Shown in pieces: positions 36,674-45,243 of a stretch of 64,000 bases of DNA. The stretch is from an uncultured Lachnospiraceae bacterium (GTDB lineage: Bacteria; Bacillota; Clostridia; Lachnospirales; Lachnospiraceae), in the NCBI GenBank assembly GCA_945929965.1, contig CAMEOT010000007.1:39556-103555 (forward strand), read 5' to 3'. Each line of letters starts with the position of its first letter. Position 1 is the stretch's first letter. Under the pieces are notes generated by a model. The model was not told the origin of the DNA, ran no database searches, and saw only the letters and a program-made list of their open reading frames with translations. The position numbers were made by a program, and so were the translations under genes.

Positions 36674-36784
36674 GAGACTATTCGAGGTGGAAGATTTCGT
36701 CCGATCCACGCGCCGCCGGCTTGACAAGGGATATCCCCTGAGAGATGCAGGAGTTGCGGACGCCTGCCGAATAGTCTCTTTTTT
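36674..36784 (+). ncRNA. Candidate structured RNA closed by an 11-bp stem and ending in a T6 run
   Basis: GAGACTATTCG (36674-36684) pairs with CGAATAGTCTC (36768-36778), followed by six T. The 83-nt interior is GC-rich and can form smaller stems (GTGG/CCAC, GGGATATCCC). It lies just behind the tRNA terminator and 55 nt from the hsdR stop. It may be a small RNA or an unusually long terminator. It lacks the SRP or 6S signature. Confidence 0.4.
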
Positions 36785-36839
36785 AATGTATGGTTCATAA
36801 AATGCATCCACGGAACCACCGCCCAGATTATCAATTCAA

Positions 36840-39800
36840 TTATGCTGTTTCCTCTGAATTGCGTTTTATCTGTGCAATAACTTCCATAATTTGTTTTGCC
36901 GTCCCCATATCATCCTTAAAAATCGATGTAATACTTCCTACCGATTTGAAAGGTTCTTCCATAAGTGCTTTATTATCATCAATATTACCGTTAGCGACAA
37001 TATAATCCACTATCAGGTTGACAAAACGCATCTGATTAAGATTTAGCCGTTCCTCAGTAAGAAATTCACTGAATGCCTCATTCACAGCAGCCCTGTCTAC
37101 TCCGACAATCTTACGGACCAATCGACCTATCGGAGTATCCCCGTATTCCTTAATGTAATCAGCTTTTGTTCCCAGTTCCGTCCATAAAATGCGTTCCAAT
37201 TCTTTCAAATCAGACTCCGAAAGTTTTTTATTATTTCTCAACTTATATACGGAAAGCTTATCACTATGCTCTTTCAGGTAAAATTCAACTTTTTTCCGAT
37301 AGTTCGTTAAATCAGTGCCGCCATACAACGGTTCACCCTCCGTTGTATCAATAATCGTATCTGTAAAATTTGTATAGTATATTTTTCTCCGTACCTTATC
37401 TAAATACTGAAGCAGACTTCTCAATGCTTTTCGCACTGTCTCAAGGTCCATAATTGTAGTATCATCCCAAAATTCTTTTGTTTGAACCTTTTCAATAATG
37501 TCTCTCTGCTTTTCAACTTCAGGAATCGAATACTTACGCATCAGTTGTTCCGCAGTCTCAATTACAATATTCACCGGAGCCTGTACGCTCTTGCTTTGAA
37601 GCAGACCGAGATCTATGCTATATACCACATAATCAAACCGTCTGGCCAATTCATCTTCTTTCTGTGGTTTTACCAATGGCGCAATATGCTCTTTAATCTC
37701 CGAAATCTCCATGGTTTCCAACGAATTCCAGGCTGTAAGTGTTCTGAACATTTCCACATAACGCCAGTGTCTCTTCACCAGGAAACTATCATCATTTAAT
37801 TCAATAACCGCCCCTCGTAATTCATCCACCAAATCGACTCTGCATTCTATATATTTGGGGTCTGACGCATATTGTGGTGCCTGCAGTTCCCGTGCGATCT
37901 GAGCCTTCGTATTATAGATTTTCTCACTAAGAGACTCCGTAATTCCATTCTCTGCTCCGTTTGTGTTAACCCGGAAATATTCAAAATTATTACAGAAATC
38001 AAATATCAGGAATTTCTCTTTATCCTGCCCTTCTCCCAACAGATTCGGACATAATCTTGTTCCTCTTCCGATCATCTGCCAGAATTTGGCATAGCTTCGC
38101 ACTTTTTTGAAAAATACAAGATTTAGGATTTCCGGTATATCAATGCCTGTATCCAGCATGTCAACCGATACAGCAATCTGCGGCATTTTATCTTTTGTAC
38201 TAAACTCATCAATCAGAGAATCGCAGTATTTTATACTGTAATCAATGCGCTTGATAAAATCTCCTCCACACTCAGGAAACAGCTTATGAAATCTCTCAAC
38301 AATAGCCTGTGCATGAAGACTATTCTTGGCAAAAATGATAGTTTTGCCAAGTTTATCTCCTCCCTCTATTTTTAAGCCTTTCTCCATAAGCTCTTTAAGA
38401 ACTTTATCAATGGTATCTGCATTAAAAAGCCAGGAATTGATAGCCTCACCGGAAATATCATCACCTACCATTTCATCGTCTTCAAAAGTTTCCTCATACT
38501 CTTCTTTTTCCTCATCCGACAATTCGTCATAGTGAATGCCATCTTCCATAATTTTGGTCTTGTATTCCAAGGTGGAATAATTAACCAGATATCCTTCTTC
38601 TACCGCCTTTTCCAGTTCGTATGCAAAAGTAGGTACGCCTCGTTCCAGATCGAAGATCCCATACGTATTTCTATCGATCTCATTCTTAGGTGTAGCTGTC
38701 ATTCCCAGCAGCATTGCATCAAAGTATTCAAATATCTCCTGATATTTCCTATAAATACTTCTATGGACTTCATCACATATTATAAGCTGAAAATGTCCCG
38801 GACTGAATAATCGTTCTCCATACTTATTTTTCTTTTCATCTATTGCATTCATCATCGTAGGATATGTAGAAAATATCATCCTGCATGATTCCGGATCATC
38901 TTTACTATCCAACAGATTGCAACAGGACAGATCCGGCAGCAGATTCGCATAATTGTTTTTTGCCTGCTTAACCAGTGCCGTTCTATCCGCTAAGAACAGA
39001 ATATTCTTCACATAATTATGCCGACGTAAAACATCTACAATACTAATACTCACTCTCGTCTTGCCGGAACCAGTCGCCTGAACGATCAGCATCTTCCGAT
39101 GTTTATTCATAATTGCATCACAAACAGCCGTTACAGCTTCTTTCTGATACGGTCGATTTGTAATCTTATCGCTAATTTCTATATTTTCTAACGGAATCCG
39201 CTGTCCACGACCATCCATTTCAAATTGCAATTCATCCTGTGTGAAAAATCCTGACACCTCACGTCTGGGGTACCCCATAAAATCATTCGTATAAAAGAAC
39301 TCAAATCCGTTGGTCGTAAAAATCAAAGGTCTACGATGATATTTATTCTGCAGACAATCCGCATATACTTTTGCCTGCTGGCTCCCTACCATAGTATCCA
39401 CAGAGGCCTTTTTAGCCTCCACTACTGCCAGGGGAAGATTATCCTTTCCCCACAGAACATAATCCACATATCCCACACCGGTTGCATTTGGCATCCCTGT
39501 GACCGGTTCTTCCTCTGTAACATTTTTTCCAATAATCCAGCCGGATTCTTTGAGTGCAACGTCAATATATCTTTTACGTGTTTCGGCTTCACTTATCTTG
39601 TCAACATGGAACTCTCTTGTCTGAGTATTATGAGTTCTCTGCTCAGCCATCTGCTTACGTAATTCTTCGTTTTCTTTCAGAATACTTTCAAGCTTTTTAT
39701 CTTTACTGCTTAGATCCTCATACAGTTGCCTCAATTCATCCGCTTTTACGCGTTTATCATCCCCACTCGCAAGAAGAGATTCATCAAACGTCTTCTCCTC

Positions 39801-40190
39801 ATAATCAGCGGAATAGCAATAATCTACCCAATCACAGAATTCGTATAAATCTCTTAACGCAATGATTGCTTCATCACGTTTTATATTATTATTCGTATGA
39901 ACTGCCACATTTCCAAGGTGAATGGTATATTTCAGCATCGGAAACAATCTGGGTTCAATGATATTTCTGAAGGAGGTCTCATGTATCAGACTTGACACAT
40001 TATCCTGATACGGCAATTTCAGGGCTGCATCATGAGCATAAACAAATTTTACTGCCAGTTCCAAAGCTCTTCGGGTAAGAATCGCGCAGGTTGCCGGGGA
40101 AATTGCTATACTTTTCTCTGCTTCTACAGCCTGTTGTGCGAAACTGGAATATTCATTTTTTTCTAAAAGATAGTCAAAATTAGTTTCCAT
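36840..40190 (-). CDS. hsdR: Type I restriction enzyme, endonuclease/translocase subunit HsdR
   Basis: The protein has 1116 residues. Residues 1-150 are a DUF4145-like N-terminal domain, followed by a coiled coil. The PD-(D/E)XK nuclease lies near 225-300 (YVDYVLW, then AVVEAKKAS). The helicase motor has Walker A ATGSGKTR, ICDEVHRS in place of DEAD, GMTATP and MIGRGTRLCP. The C-terminal part binds HsdM. It overlaps the end of hsdS by 11 nt, so it is the last gene of the locus. Confidence 0.95.
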   Translation of the reverse strand: METNFDYLLEKNEYSSFAQQAVEAEKSIAISPATCAILTRRALELAVKFVYAHDAALKLPYQDNVSSLIHETSFRNIIEPRLFPMLKYTIHLGNVAVHTNNNIKRDEAIIALRDLYEFCDWVDYCYSADYEEKTFDESLLASGDDKRVKADELRQLYEDLSSKDKKLESILKENEELRKQMAEQRTHNTQTREFHVDKISEAETRKRYIDVALKESGWIIGKNVTEEEPVTGMPNATGVGYVDYVLWGKDNLPLAVVEAKKASVDTMVGSQQAKVYADCLQNKYHRRPLIFTTNGFEFFYTNDFMGYPRREVSGFFTQDELQFEMDGRGQRIPLENIEISDKITNRPYQKEAVTAVCDAIMNKHRKMLIVQATGSGKTRVSISIVDVLRRHNYVKNILFLADRTALVKQAKNNYANLLPDLSCCNLLDSKDDPESCRMIFSTYPTMMNAIDEKKNKYGERLFSPGHFQLIICDEVHRSIYRKYQEIFEYFDAMLLGMTATPKNEIDRNTYGIFDLERGVPTFAYELEKAVEEGYLVNYSTLEYKTKIMEDGIHYDELSDEEKEEYEETFEDDEMVGDDISGEAINSWLFNADTIDKVLKELMEKGLKIEGGDKLGKTIIFAKNSLHAQAIVERFHKLFPECGGDFIKRIDYSIKYCDSLIDEFSTKDKMPQIAVSVDMLDTGIDIPEILNLVFFKKVRSYAKFWQMIGRGTRLCPNLLGEGQDKEKFLIFDFCNNFEYFRVNTNGAENGITESLSEKIYNTKAQIARELQAPQYASDPKYIECRVDLVDELRGAVIELNDDSFLVKRHWRYVEMFRTLTAWNSLETMEISEIKEHIAPLVKPQKEDELARRFDYVVYSIDLGLLQSKSVQAPVNIVIETAEQLMRKYSIPEVEKQRDIIEKVQTKEFWDDTTIMDLETVRKALRSLLQYLDKVRRKIYYTNFTDTIIDTTEGEPLYGGTDLTNYRKKVEFYLKEHSDKLSVYKLRNNKKLSESDLKELERILWTELGTKADYIKEYGDTPIGRLVRKIVGVDRAAVNEAFSEFLTEERLNLNQMRFVNLIVDYIVANGNIDDNKALMEEPFKSVGSITSIFKDDMGTAKQIMEVIAQIKRNSEETA

Positions 40191-41358
40191 AGTACATCCC
40201 CCTTTTGAAAAATAACAATATCTTTAGCAGGTTTATTATGTCTATAAATTTTGATTTGTTGACTTGGTTGACAAAGTCAGCAAATTCATTCTGTAAATCA
40301 AGCGGAGGCTGATATATGTTAAAATCTAATACATCTTTCTGATTAATACTTGCTTGGTTTACAGATTTTTTTGCATGATTAACAATCTGATCATATATAA
40401 ACTGACTACACAGCAATTTACAAATATATACTGGATTATAATATTCTGGATCAAAATGCATTCTCATCATATTAGATTCATACACAGTATCTTCCAGAAG
40501 CTCTTTTATATGTGCACATTTTCCTAAATATTCAATGCTGTTCACTCGATTAATAACAATATCATCTTCCAAAAGTAAATATCTCTGTCGCTCCATTTCA
40601 GAACATTTTAATCTTTTCAATGAAGCAAAATCGGTAACCATTCCATCGTAAAATCCATCTATTCTTAAAATCGGAATACCTGTTCCATCTGTAACATAAT
40701 CTGACTGTGGTTTATACAATCCATTTTGCGGCTCAATTATAACAGCATCTTTTATTTTTAACTTTTTCCATTTCAAAGGATTAACATATGGATCACCAAA
40801 CATCTCGACAAATCGGGCTTTGATGAGGTTATCTAAAGCACTTAATTCATCATTTCTTGAAATAATAATTCTTCTAACTTTATCAAGAATATCTGTTATC
40901 TTCAACTGCTCTTCAATTGAATACAGAGGGATTTCATAATCTTTAAGCCATTCTGTACTTATATTTTTCTGAGCCACACCATTAGACGCCTGAACACATT
41001 GTTGCTCAAAAAAATCACTATTCAAAATATGAAATAGAAATCCTTTTGTAATTCTATCAACTTTTAGTCTTAAACAAGCTACTCGCTGATTTAGTGCTGC
41101 CGGCAACATTTCTTTCTGTAAACATGCCACCCTACCCACATTTCCTGTCAAGGACATCAACAAATCGCCTTCTTCAAGCATATACTTTTCTAATCCAACA
41201 GAATCAATGGGATAAAAAGCCGGGGCATTCTCTTCGATATACCCTTTTTGGACATTTGCTATTCTAATTATTCTGATACCATCCTCGACATATTTATCAC
41301 TTTTAAAAGCAAATCCATTTAATATGTCACAGGCATCTCCTAACCTAATTCTCTTCAT
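40180..41358 (-). CDS. hsdS: Type I restriction-modification specificity subunit HsdS (copy 1, next to hsdR)
   Basis: The protein has 392 residues with two target-recognition domains (about 1-150 and 200-360) and two helical spacers. The central spacer holds LIKARFVEMFGDPYVNPLKW, identical over its core to the second hsdS. Both TRDs look intact. The coding DNA is AT-richer than the housekeeping genes around the locus. A recombinase gene lies 35 nt upstream. Confidence 0.9.
   Translation of the reverse strand: MKRIRLGDACDILNGFAFKSDKYVEDGIRIIRIANVQKGYIEENAPAFYPIDSVGLEKYMLEEGDLLMSLTGNVGRVACLQKEMLPAALNQRVACLRLKVDRITKGFLFHILNSDFFEQQCVQASNGVAQKNISTEWLKDYEIPLYSIEEQLKITDILDKVRRIIISRNDELSALDNLIKARFVEMFGDPYVNPLKWKKLKIKDAVIIEPQNGLYKPQSDYVTDGTGIPILRIDGFYDGMVTDFASLKRLKCSEMERQRYLLLEDDIVINRVNSIEYLGKCAHIKELLEDTVYESNMMRMHFDPEYYNPVYICKLLCSQFIYDQIVNHAKKSVNQASINQKDVLDFNIYQPPLDLQNEFADFVNQVNKSKFIDIINLLKILLFFKRGMYYGN
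40790..40830 (-). repeat. 41-nt direct repeat in the hsdS copy 1 spacer
   Basis: This 41-nt stretch is identical to 43946-43986 in hsdS copy 2, in the same orientation. It codes for the central spacer NLIKARFVEMFGDP and could let the two genes exchange recognition domains. Confidence 0.9.
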
Positions 41359-41368
41359 CTACATCATC

Positions 41369-41390
41369 CCTACAAATCCGAATTCGTAGG
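41369..41390. other. Imperfect palindrome with CTACAAATC, candidate recombinase site
   Basis: CCTACAAATCCGAATTCGTAGG is palindromic in 18 of its 22 positions (given here in full at positions 41369-41390; arms CCTAC/GTAGG). It lies between the recombinase stop and hsdS copy 1. CTACAAATC recurs at 44477, 44890 and 45304, and ACAAATCCGAATT at about 45357. Confidence 0.5.
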
Positions 41391-41393
41391 AGA

Positions 41394-42362
41394 TTATGCA
41401 ATATACTTTCTATGTGCATTTTTCACATTACTTTGATTCACCATTGCATACTGCATGGTTGTATCAATCTGAGAATGTCCAAGAATCTTCTGAACCTGTT
41501 CAATTGGCATACCTTTATCAATTGCTCTTGTTGCCATAGTTCTTCTGAATTTATGAGGATGAATTTTTTCAGCATTGATGCTTCTTCCCAGACTTCTAAT
41601 CCGAATCTCAACACCGCTGATTTTCAATCGTTGATGTGGTGCGTCCAAGGTTACAAACAATGCCGGATTATCATCATCTCTTTCTTTCAGATAATCCTGA
41701 AGATGCAATTTAGCCTTTGCATCAAAGTAAACTCTGCGTTCCTTATCTCCTTTACCAAACACGACACATTCACGCTCTTCAAATGATATATCATCAATAT
41801 TGAGTCGAACCAATTCACCAACTCTTATGCCGGTAGAATAAAGCAAATCCACGATAGCAAGATCTCTCTTACATAAGCATGCATCCCGGAGCCTCTCTAT
41901 TAACTCATCCGATATTGTTTCTTTGACAGGTTGCACTGTTTTTATCTTATGAATTCTTTTCATGGGACTTTTAAGAATGTAATCCTCTTCCTCGAGCCAC
42001 GAAAAAAAGCTGGAAATATTTCTGCGAATATTATCTATGGTAGTTTTACTGCATCCGCCTTTCTCTTGGTATTGTGCAAGATAACTCCGTATCTCATCCG
42101 TTGTGATTTTCCTAATAGGCGTATCGATACATTTTAAGAGATGTTCTACCGTTGATTTATAATAAGTCACCGTCCTATCAGAGCATCCTTCAATCTTCTT
42201 TGCAGCAATAAACATTTTCAAGTAATCATAATTAGATGTTTCTGAAATGTTTTCTTCCTGCTCTTTCATATTTTTTAACAGAACTTCCTGCAGCTTTTTC
42301 ATTTGTGAGATGCTTAAATATTCCGCCATCTCATTTAAAATATTTACTAATTTTTCTTCCAT
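41394..42362 (-). CDS. Tyrosine recombinase (XerC/D-like) within the restriction locus
   Basis: The product has 322 residues. The SAM-like N-terminal core-binding domain spans about 50-135. The catalytic domain has Arg in LLYSTGIRVGELVRLN, the beta-hairpin Lys (FGKGDKERRV), HPHKFRRTMAT (His-x2-Arg), the second His in LGHSQIDTT, and nucleophile Tyr in TMQYAMV. AGGAGG lies before the ATG at 42362. Comparable recombinases shuffle hsdS genes in several Firmicutes, and I infer that role here. Confidence 0.92.
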   Translation of the reverse strand: MEEKLVNILNEMAEYLSISQMKKLQEVLLKNMKEQEENISETSNYDYLKMFIAAKKIEGCSDRTVTYYKSTVEHLLKCIDTPIRKITTDEIRSYLAQYQEKGGCSKTTIDNIRRNISSFFSWLEEEDYILKSPMKRIHKIKTVQPVKETISDELIERLRDACLCKRDLAIVDLLYSTGIRVGELVRLNIDDISFEERECVVFGKGDKERRVYFDAKAKLHLQDYLKERDDDNPALFVTLDAPHQRLKISGVEIRIRSLGRSINAEKIHPHKFRRTMATRAIDKGMPIEQVQKILGHSQIDTTMQYAMVNQSNVKNAHRKYIA

Positions 42363-42407
42363 GCTGGTACCTCCTATAAATACCAGCATCCTTCAACCAC
42401 TTATCTT

Positions 42408-42869
42408 CTATAACATCTTTTTTTCTTTATAACATTCGAAAATATAATTCGGGTTTTCATAATAAACACTACTATTGTAGTCATCTATTTTGGAACTCAT
42501 AAATGAATTATATACTTCTATCAGTGCATCAACAATTTCCTTTTTTTCGTCTTCAGCAACCATTTTTATCAGACGTTTGTACACTTTTCCTATGTCCCAG
42601 TGAGAAGGCACTGAGTAGCCACAAGCTGCTATATTATCGAATTCACCGGGGGCAATATTGGCGTCTTCAATAAAATCCTCACTTACTGTATCAATGTTAT
42701 CGCAATGGTATACGTCAGCAAGCTCATATATCTTACTAATTCTGTCTTTTCCAAGTTTATTCACTACATCTGAACGGGTATTTTTAGTTTTTCGTGCGAT
42801 ATATTCGATTAATCCACAAGTAAAGAAAAGATTATTATCTTTTTGTGATTCTCTCCCTTGACCAACCAT
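42408..42869 (-). CDS. DUF3791-like protein, partner of the DUF3990 gene
   Basis: The protein has 153 residues, all alpha by appearance. LIEYIARKTKNTRSDVVNKL and KIYELADVYHCDNID resemble the small proteins that accompany DUF3990 genes in gut Clostridia (from memory). A longer C-terminal part (residues 80-153) is not recognised. Its ATG overlaps the stop of the DUF3990 gene (TAATG), so translation is coupled. It may be an antidote or helper of that protein. Confidence 0.6.
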   Translation of the reverse strand: MVGQGRESQKDNNLFFTCGLIEYIARKTKNTRSDVVNKLGKDRISKIYELADVYHCDNIDTVSEDFIEDANIAPGEFDNIAACGYSVPSHWDIGKVYKRLIKMVAEDEKKEIVDALIEVYNSFMSSKIDDYNSSVYYENPNYIFECYKEKKML

Positions 42870-43330
42870 TAGCGCACCTCCTCATATCCTCTATAAGTCA
42901 GACACTTCAATGCCTCATCGGTACAGAATACTATTTGATGGGTTGGATATTTAAACTTTGCCAAAACCCAGAACTGTTCTCTTGTAATGGTTCCATCTAT
43001 ATAATCGGAGACATAGGTATATATCTGATCATCAGCCATCGCACCGATCACAATATCATAATCATGATTTTGCCCACTTCTGCATGCAACAATGAAGTCC
43101 AGCCATTCCTCCGTCATTTCTTTGAATTCCAATATTTTTAACCCTGATAGAATCCTTACATCATATATTGATACAATTTTTGTATTGTAACGTCTCGCCC
43201 ATCTCTGTGCCTGTTCTTTTATGACAGTACAATAAAAACCTGTACCGAAATCTTTCGTATTCCTATTTACTCGTATCTCGGGTTTTTCAACCGCCTGATA
43301 TCCACCATGATATACTGTCATCAATGCCAT
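42869..43330 (-). CDS. DUF3990-domain protein (ADP-ribosyltransferase-like fold)
   Basis: The protein has 153 residues. It begins MTVYHGGYQAVEKPEI at residue 4, then TKDFGTGFYCTVIKEQAQRW, the DUF3990 pattern, in which YHG and FGxGFY match ADP-ribosyltransferase NAD-binding motifs. AAAGGAG lies 7 nt before the ATG. It sits between hsdS copy 2 and its coupled partner. A toxin role is an inference from fold and arrangement only. Confidence 0.75.
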   Translation of the reverse strand: MALMTVYHGGYQAVEKPEIRVNRNTKDFGTGFYCTVIKEQAQRWARRYNTKIVSIYDVRILSGLKILEFKEMTEEWLDFIVACRSGQNHDYDIVIGAMADDQIYTYVSDYIDGTITREQFWVLAKFKYPTHQIVFCTDEALKCLTYRGYEEVR

Positions 43331-43365
43331 ATTTTGTCTCCTTTCAGGTATATATTGGGAAAAAA

Positions 43366-44445
43366 CTATCCAAAATATTTCTGCATCAATGAATCAAACA
43401 ATAACTGAGTTTCATCTAATGCCTTTTGCACTGCAAATTTTGATTTGTCGACTTGAACAACAAAAGTAGCAAATTTGTTTTGTTCCTCTATATCTGGTGC
43501 GATTACTTTCAATTCACTTAATATCTTCAAATTGATATTCTTTTGTGCCGATTCCGGTGCTTGCGCTTCAAGAATGGCTTGAAAAAACGAAAACCAATAG
43601 TGTATAAAAATTTCATTTGTCTTATCGTTCGCTTTAAATCCAACTACACTATCCGGAAAACACGCATCAAACTTTAAAATAGCTGTCTTTGCAATATTAG
43701 CTGCAATTGTTATACACAACGTTCCAGCTTTCCACATCTTACTTTGCTTATACCCTAATTCCGAATATGTATTTTCATAATTCTCTATATACAATCCTGC
43801 ATTAGAAACTTCACCTGTTTGGATCAATGGATATTCTCCACCTAACAGCTCTGGTGCATTTCTTGGTCTATGCTTAGATACGCCTCTTCCAAGCTCCCCA
43901 AGTTCTGGCAAAGTCAATTCTTTTAAACCTTTTGAATTACTAACCGGATCACCAAACATCTCGACAAATCGGGCTTTGATGAGGTTCTCTAAAACACTTA
44001 ATTCATCCTCTCTTTTCTTAATAACACTTGATACTTTATCCAGAATTTCTACAATTTCAGCTTGTTTTTCACTATCAGGATAGTTTATATGAACTTCCTT
44101 TAGCCACTTGAAATGTCTGTTGTAACCTGTATTTGGTATTTTTGCATTCTTAAGTGCATAGTACAAATATTTGTAATTAGCATTTTCATCCTTACTACGG
44201 AGTACTTTAACTCCGTCAGCACCTAGAAAAAACGGTACATCAACATACTTTATTGCTCTTGTATGGTCACCAAATATGATAACTGGAACTTCTTCAAATA
44301 CCCCTTCCTCTCTATCGGTATAACCAGCAACTTGCTCTTGTCCTTGGTCTATTATGATATGTTCTCCCACCTCACCATATTCTGATGTTTGAACCTTAAC
44401 TCCATATTTAGTTTTATCTATAAATATTTCATCAAATGATTTCAT
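43366..44445 (-). CDS. hsdS: Type I restriction-modification specificity subunit HsdS (copy 2)
   Basis: The protein has 359 residues with two target-recognition domains unlike those of copy 1, and the shared central spacer LIKARFVEMFGDPVSNSKG. The C-terminal spacer also resembles that of copy 1 (QNKFATFVVQVDKSKF against QNEFADFVNQVNKSKF). Both genes share the leader AGGGGATGAT-TAG before the ATG. It appears complete, so two specificities may coexist or alternate. Confidence 0.9.
   Translation of the reverse strand: MKSFDEIFIDKTKYGVKVQTSEYGEVGEHIIIDQGQEQVAGYTDREEGVFEEVPVIIFGDHTRAIKYVDVPFFLGADGVKVLRSKDENANYKYLYYALKNAKIPNTGYNRHFKWLKEVHINYPDSEKQAEIVEILDKVSSVIKKREDELSVLENLIKARFVEMFGDPVSNSKGLKELTLPELGELGRGVSKHRPRNAPELLGGEYPLIQTGEVSNAGLYIENYENTYSELGYKQSKMWKAGTLCITIAANIAKTAILKFDACFPDSVVGFKANDKTNEIFIHYWFSFFQAILEAQAPESAQKNINLKILSELKVIAPDIEEQNKFATFVVQVDKSKFAVQKALDETQLLFDSLMQKYFG
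43946..43986 (-). repeat. 41-nt direct repeat in the hsdS copy 2 spacer
   Basis: This is identical to 40790-40830 and in the same orientation. Recombination between the two would delete the intervening 3.1 kb (recombinase and the DUF3990 pair) and build a hybrid hsdS. Confidence 0.9.
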
Positions 44446-44506
44446 CTATATCATCCCCTACGGGCTGCTCGTAGCCCTACAAATCTTTCTTTATTCTATT
44501 GCAAGC

Positions 44507-44535
44507 TTGATTTTAGAACATATGTTTGGTATAAT
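44507..44535 (+). promoter_or_regulatory. Promoter of small-peptide gene, unit 1
   Basis: TTGATT (44507-44512), 17 nt and TATAAT (44530-44535). The predicted 5' end falls at GGTGCTACC (44542-44550). In unit 2 the same boxes are 18 nt apart. Confidence 0.75.
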
Positions 44536-44644
44536 ATATTCGGTGCTACCCTACTCGGTAGGCGGTTAGCCTTCTCCGCAGGAGTTATAGCCTGTGTTTA
44601 CATAGAAATCCACTTTTGGAAATCTTTTGAGGAGGTTTGTGCTT

Positions 44645-44749
44645 ATGCTTACAACGGAGCTTTTTATAGCCATTATCAGCTTGTGTATTACTTGCTTTGC
44701 TCTTGGTTATTCCGTTGGATCTAAGAGCAATAATAAGACACAAAAATAA
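44645..44749 (+). CDS. 34-residue hydrophobic peptide, candidate type I toxin (unit 1)
   Basis: The frame encodes MLTTELFIAIISLCITC, then FALGYSVGSKSNNKTQK: a short N-terminus, one membrane helix (5-23) and a basic tail, the build of holin-like type I toxins. GAGGAGG lies 8 nt before the ATG. The stop codon lies in the left arm of a bidirectional terminator (44742-44784). A strong promoter faces it from the other side. Toxicity is inferred; no family match could be tested. Confidence 0.7.
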   Translation: MLTTELFIAIISLCITCFALGYSVGSKSNNKTQK

Positions 44750-44784
44750 CCGCCCTGTCCTGACAAAACTTGGCGGTTATTTTT
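44742..44784. terminator. Bidirectional terminator, unit 1
   Basis: AAAAATAACCGCC (44742-44754) and GGCGGTTATTTTT (44772-44784) form a 13-bp stem with T-runs on both strands. It ends both the peptide mRNA and the opposing RNA. Confidence 0.85.
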
Positions 44785-44829
44785 AATCAAATGTATCAGG
44801 GCTAACCGTCTATCGGTAGCACCTTCTTT
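44742..44829 (-). ncRNA. Candidate antisense RNA, unit 1
   Basis: The minus strand has TTGACA (44864-44859), 17 nt and TATTAT (44841-44836), so a transcript would start near 44829 and end at the shared terminator, about 88 nt. It is complementary to the last 43 nt of the peptide mRNA. Its 5' part repeats the motifs GGTGCTACC and CGGTTAGCC found at the 5' end of the mRNA. Confidence 0.6.
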
Positions 44830-45058
44830 ACTATTATAATAGCATTTAACCGCATCTATGTCAAACATATATTCTATTTTCAATCAGGTCTACAAATCTT
44901 TCTTTATTTTATTGCAGGCTTGATTTTTAGAACATATGTTTGGTATAATATATTTGGTGCTACCCTACTCGGTAGGCGGTTAGCCTTCTCCACAGGAGTT
45001 ATAGCCTGTGTTTACATAGAAATCCACTTTGGGAAATCTTTTGAGGAGGTTTGTGCTT

Positions 45059-45163
45059 ATGCTTACAACGGAGCTTTTTATAGCCATTATCAGCTTGTGT
45101 ATTACTTGCTTTGCTCTTGGTTATTCCGTTGGATCTAAGAGCAATAATAAGACACAAAAATAA
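45059..45163 (+). CDS. 34-residue hydrophobic peptide, candidate type I toxin (unit 2)
   Basis: The coding sequence gives the same peptide as unit 1, with the same ribosome binding site and with its stop codon inside the terminator arm (45156-45168 with 45186-45198). The upstream -35/-10 spacing is 1 nt longer than in unit 1, which should change its expression. Confidence 0.7.
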   Translation: MLTTELFIAIISLCITCFALGYSVGSKSNNKTQK

Positions 45164-45243
45164 CCGCCCTGTCCTGACAAAACTTGGCGGTTATTTTTAA
45201 TCAAATGTATCAGGGCTAACCGTCTATCGGTAGCACCTTCTTT
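45156..45243 (-). ncRNA. Candidate antisense RNA, unit 2
   Basis: TTGACA (45278-45273), 17 nt and TATTAT (45255-45250) on the minus strand match unit 1 exactly. The RNA would run from about 45243 to the shared terminator. Confidence 0.6.

Noticed and set aside
36674..36784. SRP or 6S RNA
   Set aside because: The conserved SRP loop sequence and the 6S open-bubble layout are absent.
36590..36811. Minus-strand open frame of 73 codons
   Set aside because: It overlaps tRNA-Met and the structured hairpin region, has no ribosome binding site, and shows no family resemblance.
40180..44445. Invertible hsdS pair
   Set aside because: The two hsdS genes and the shared 41-nt repeat are in the same orientation, which predicts deletion or exchange, not inversion.
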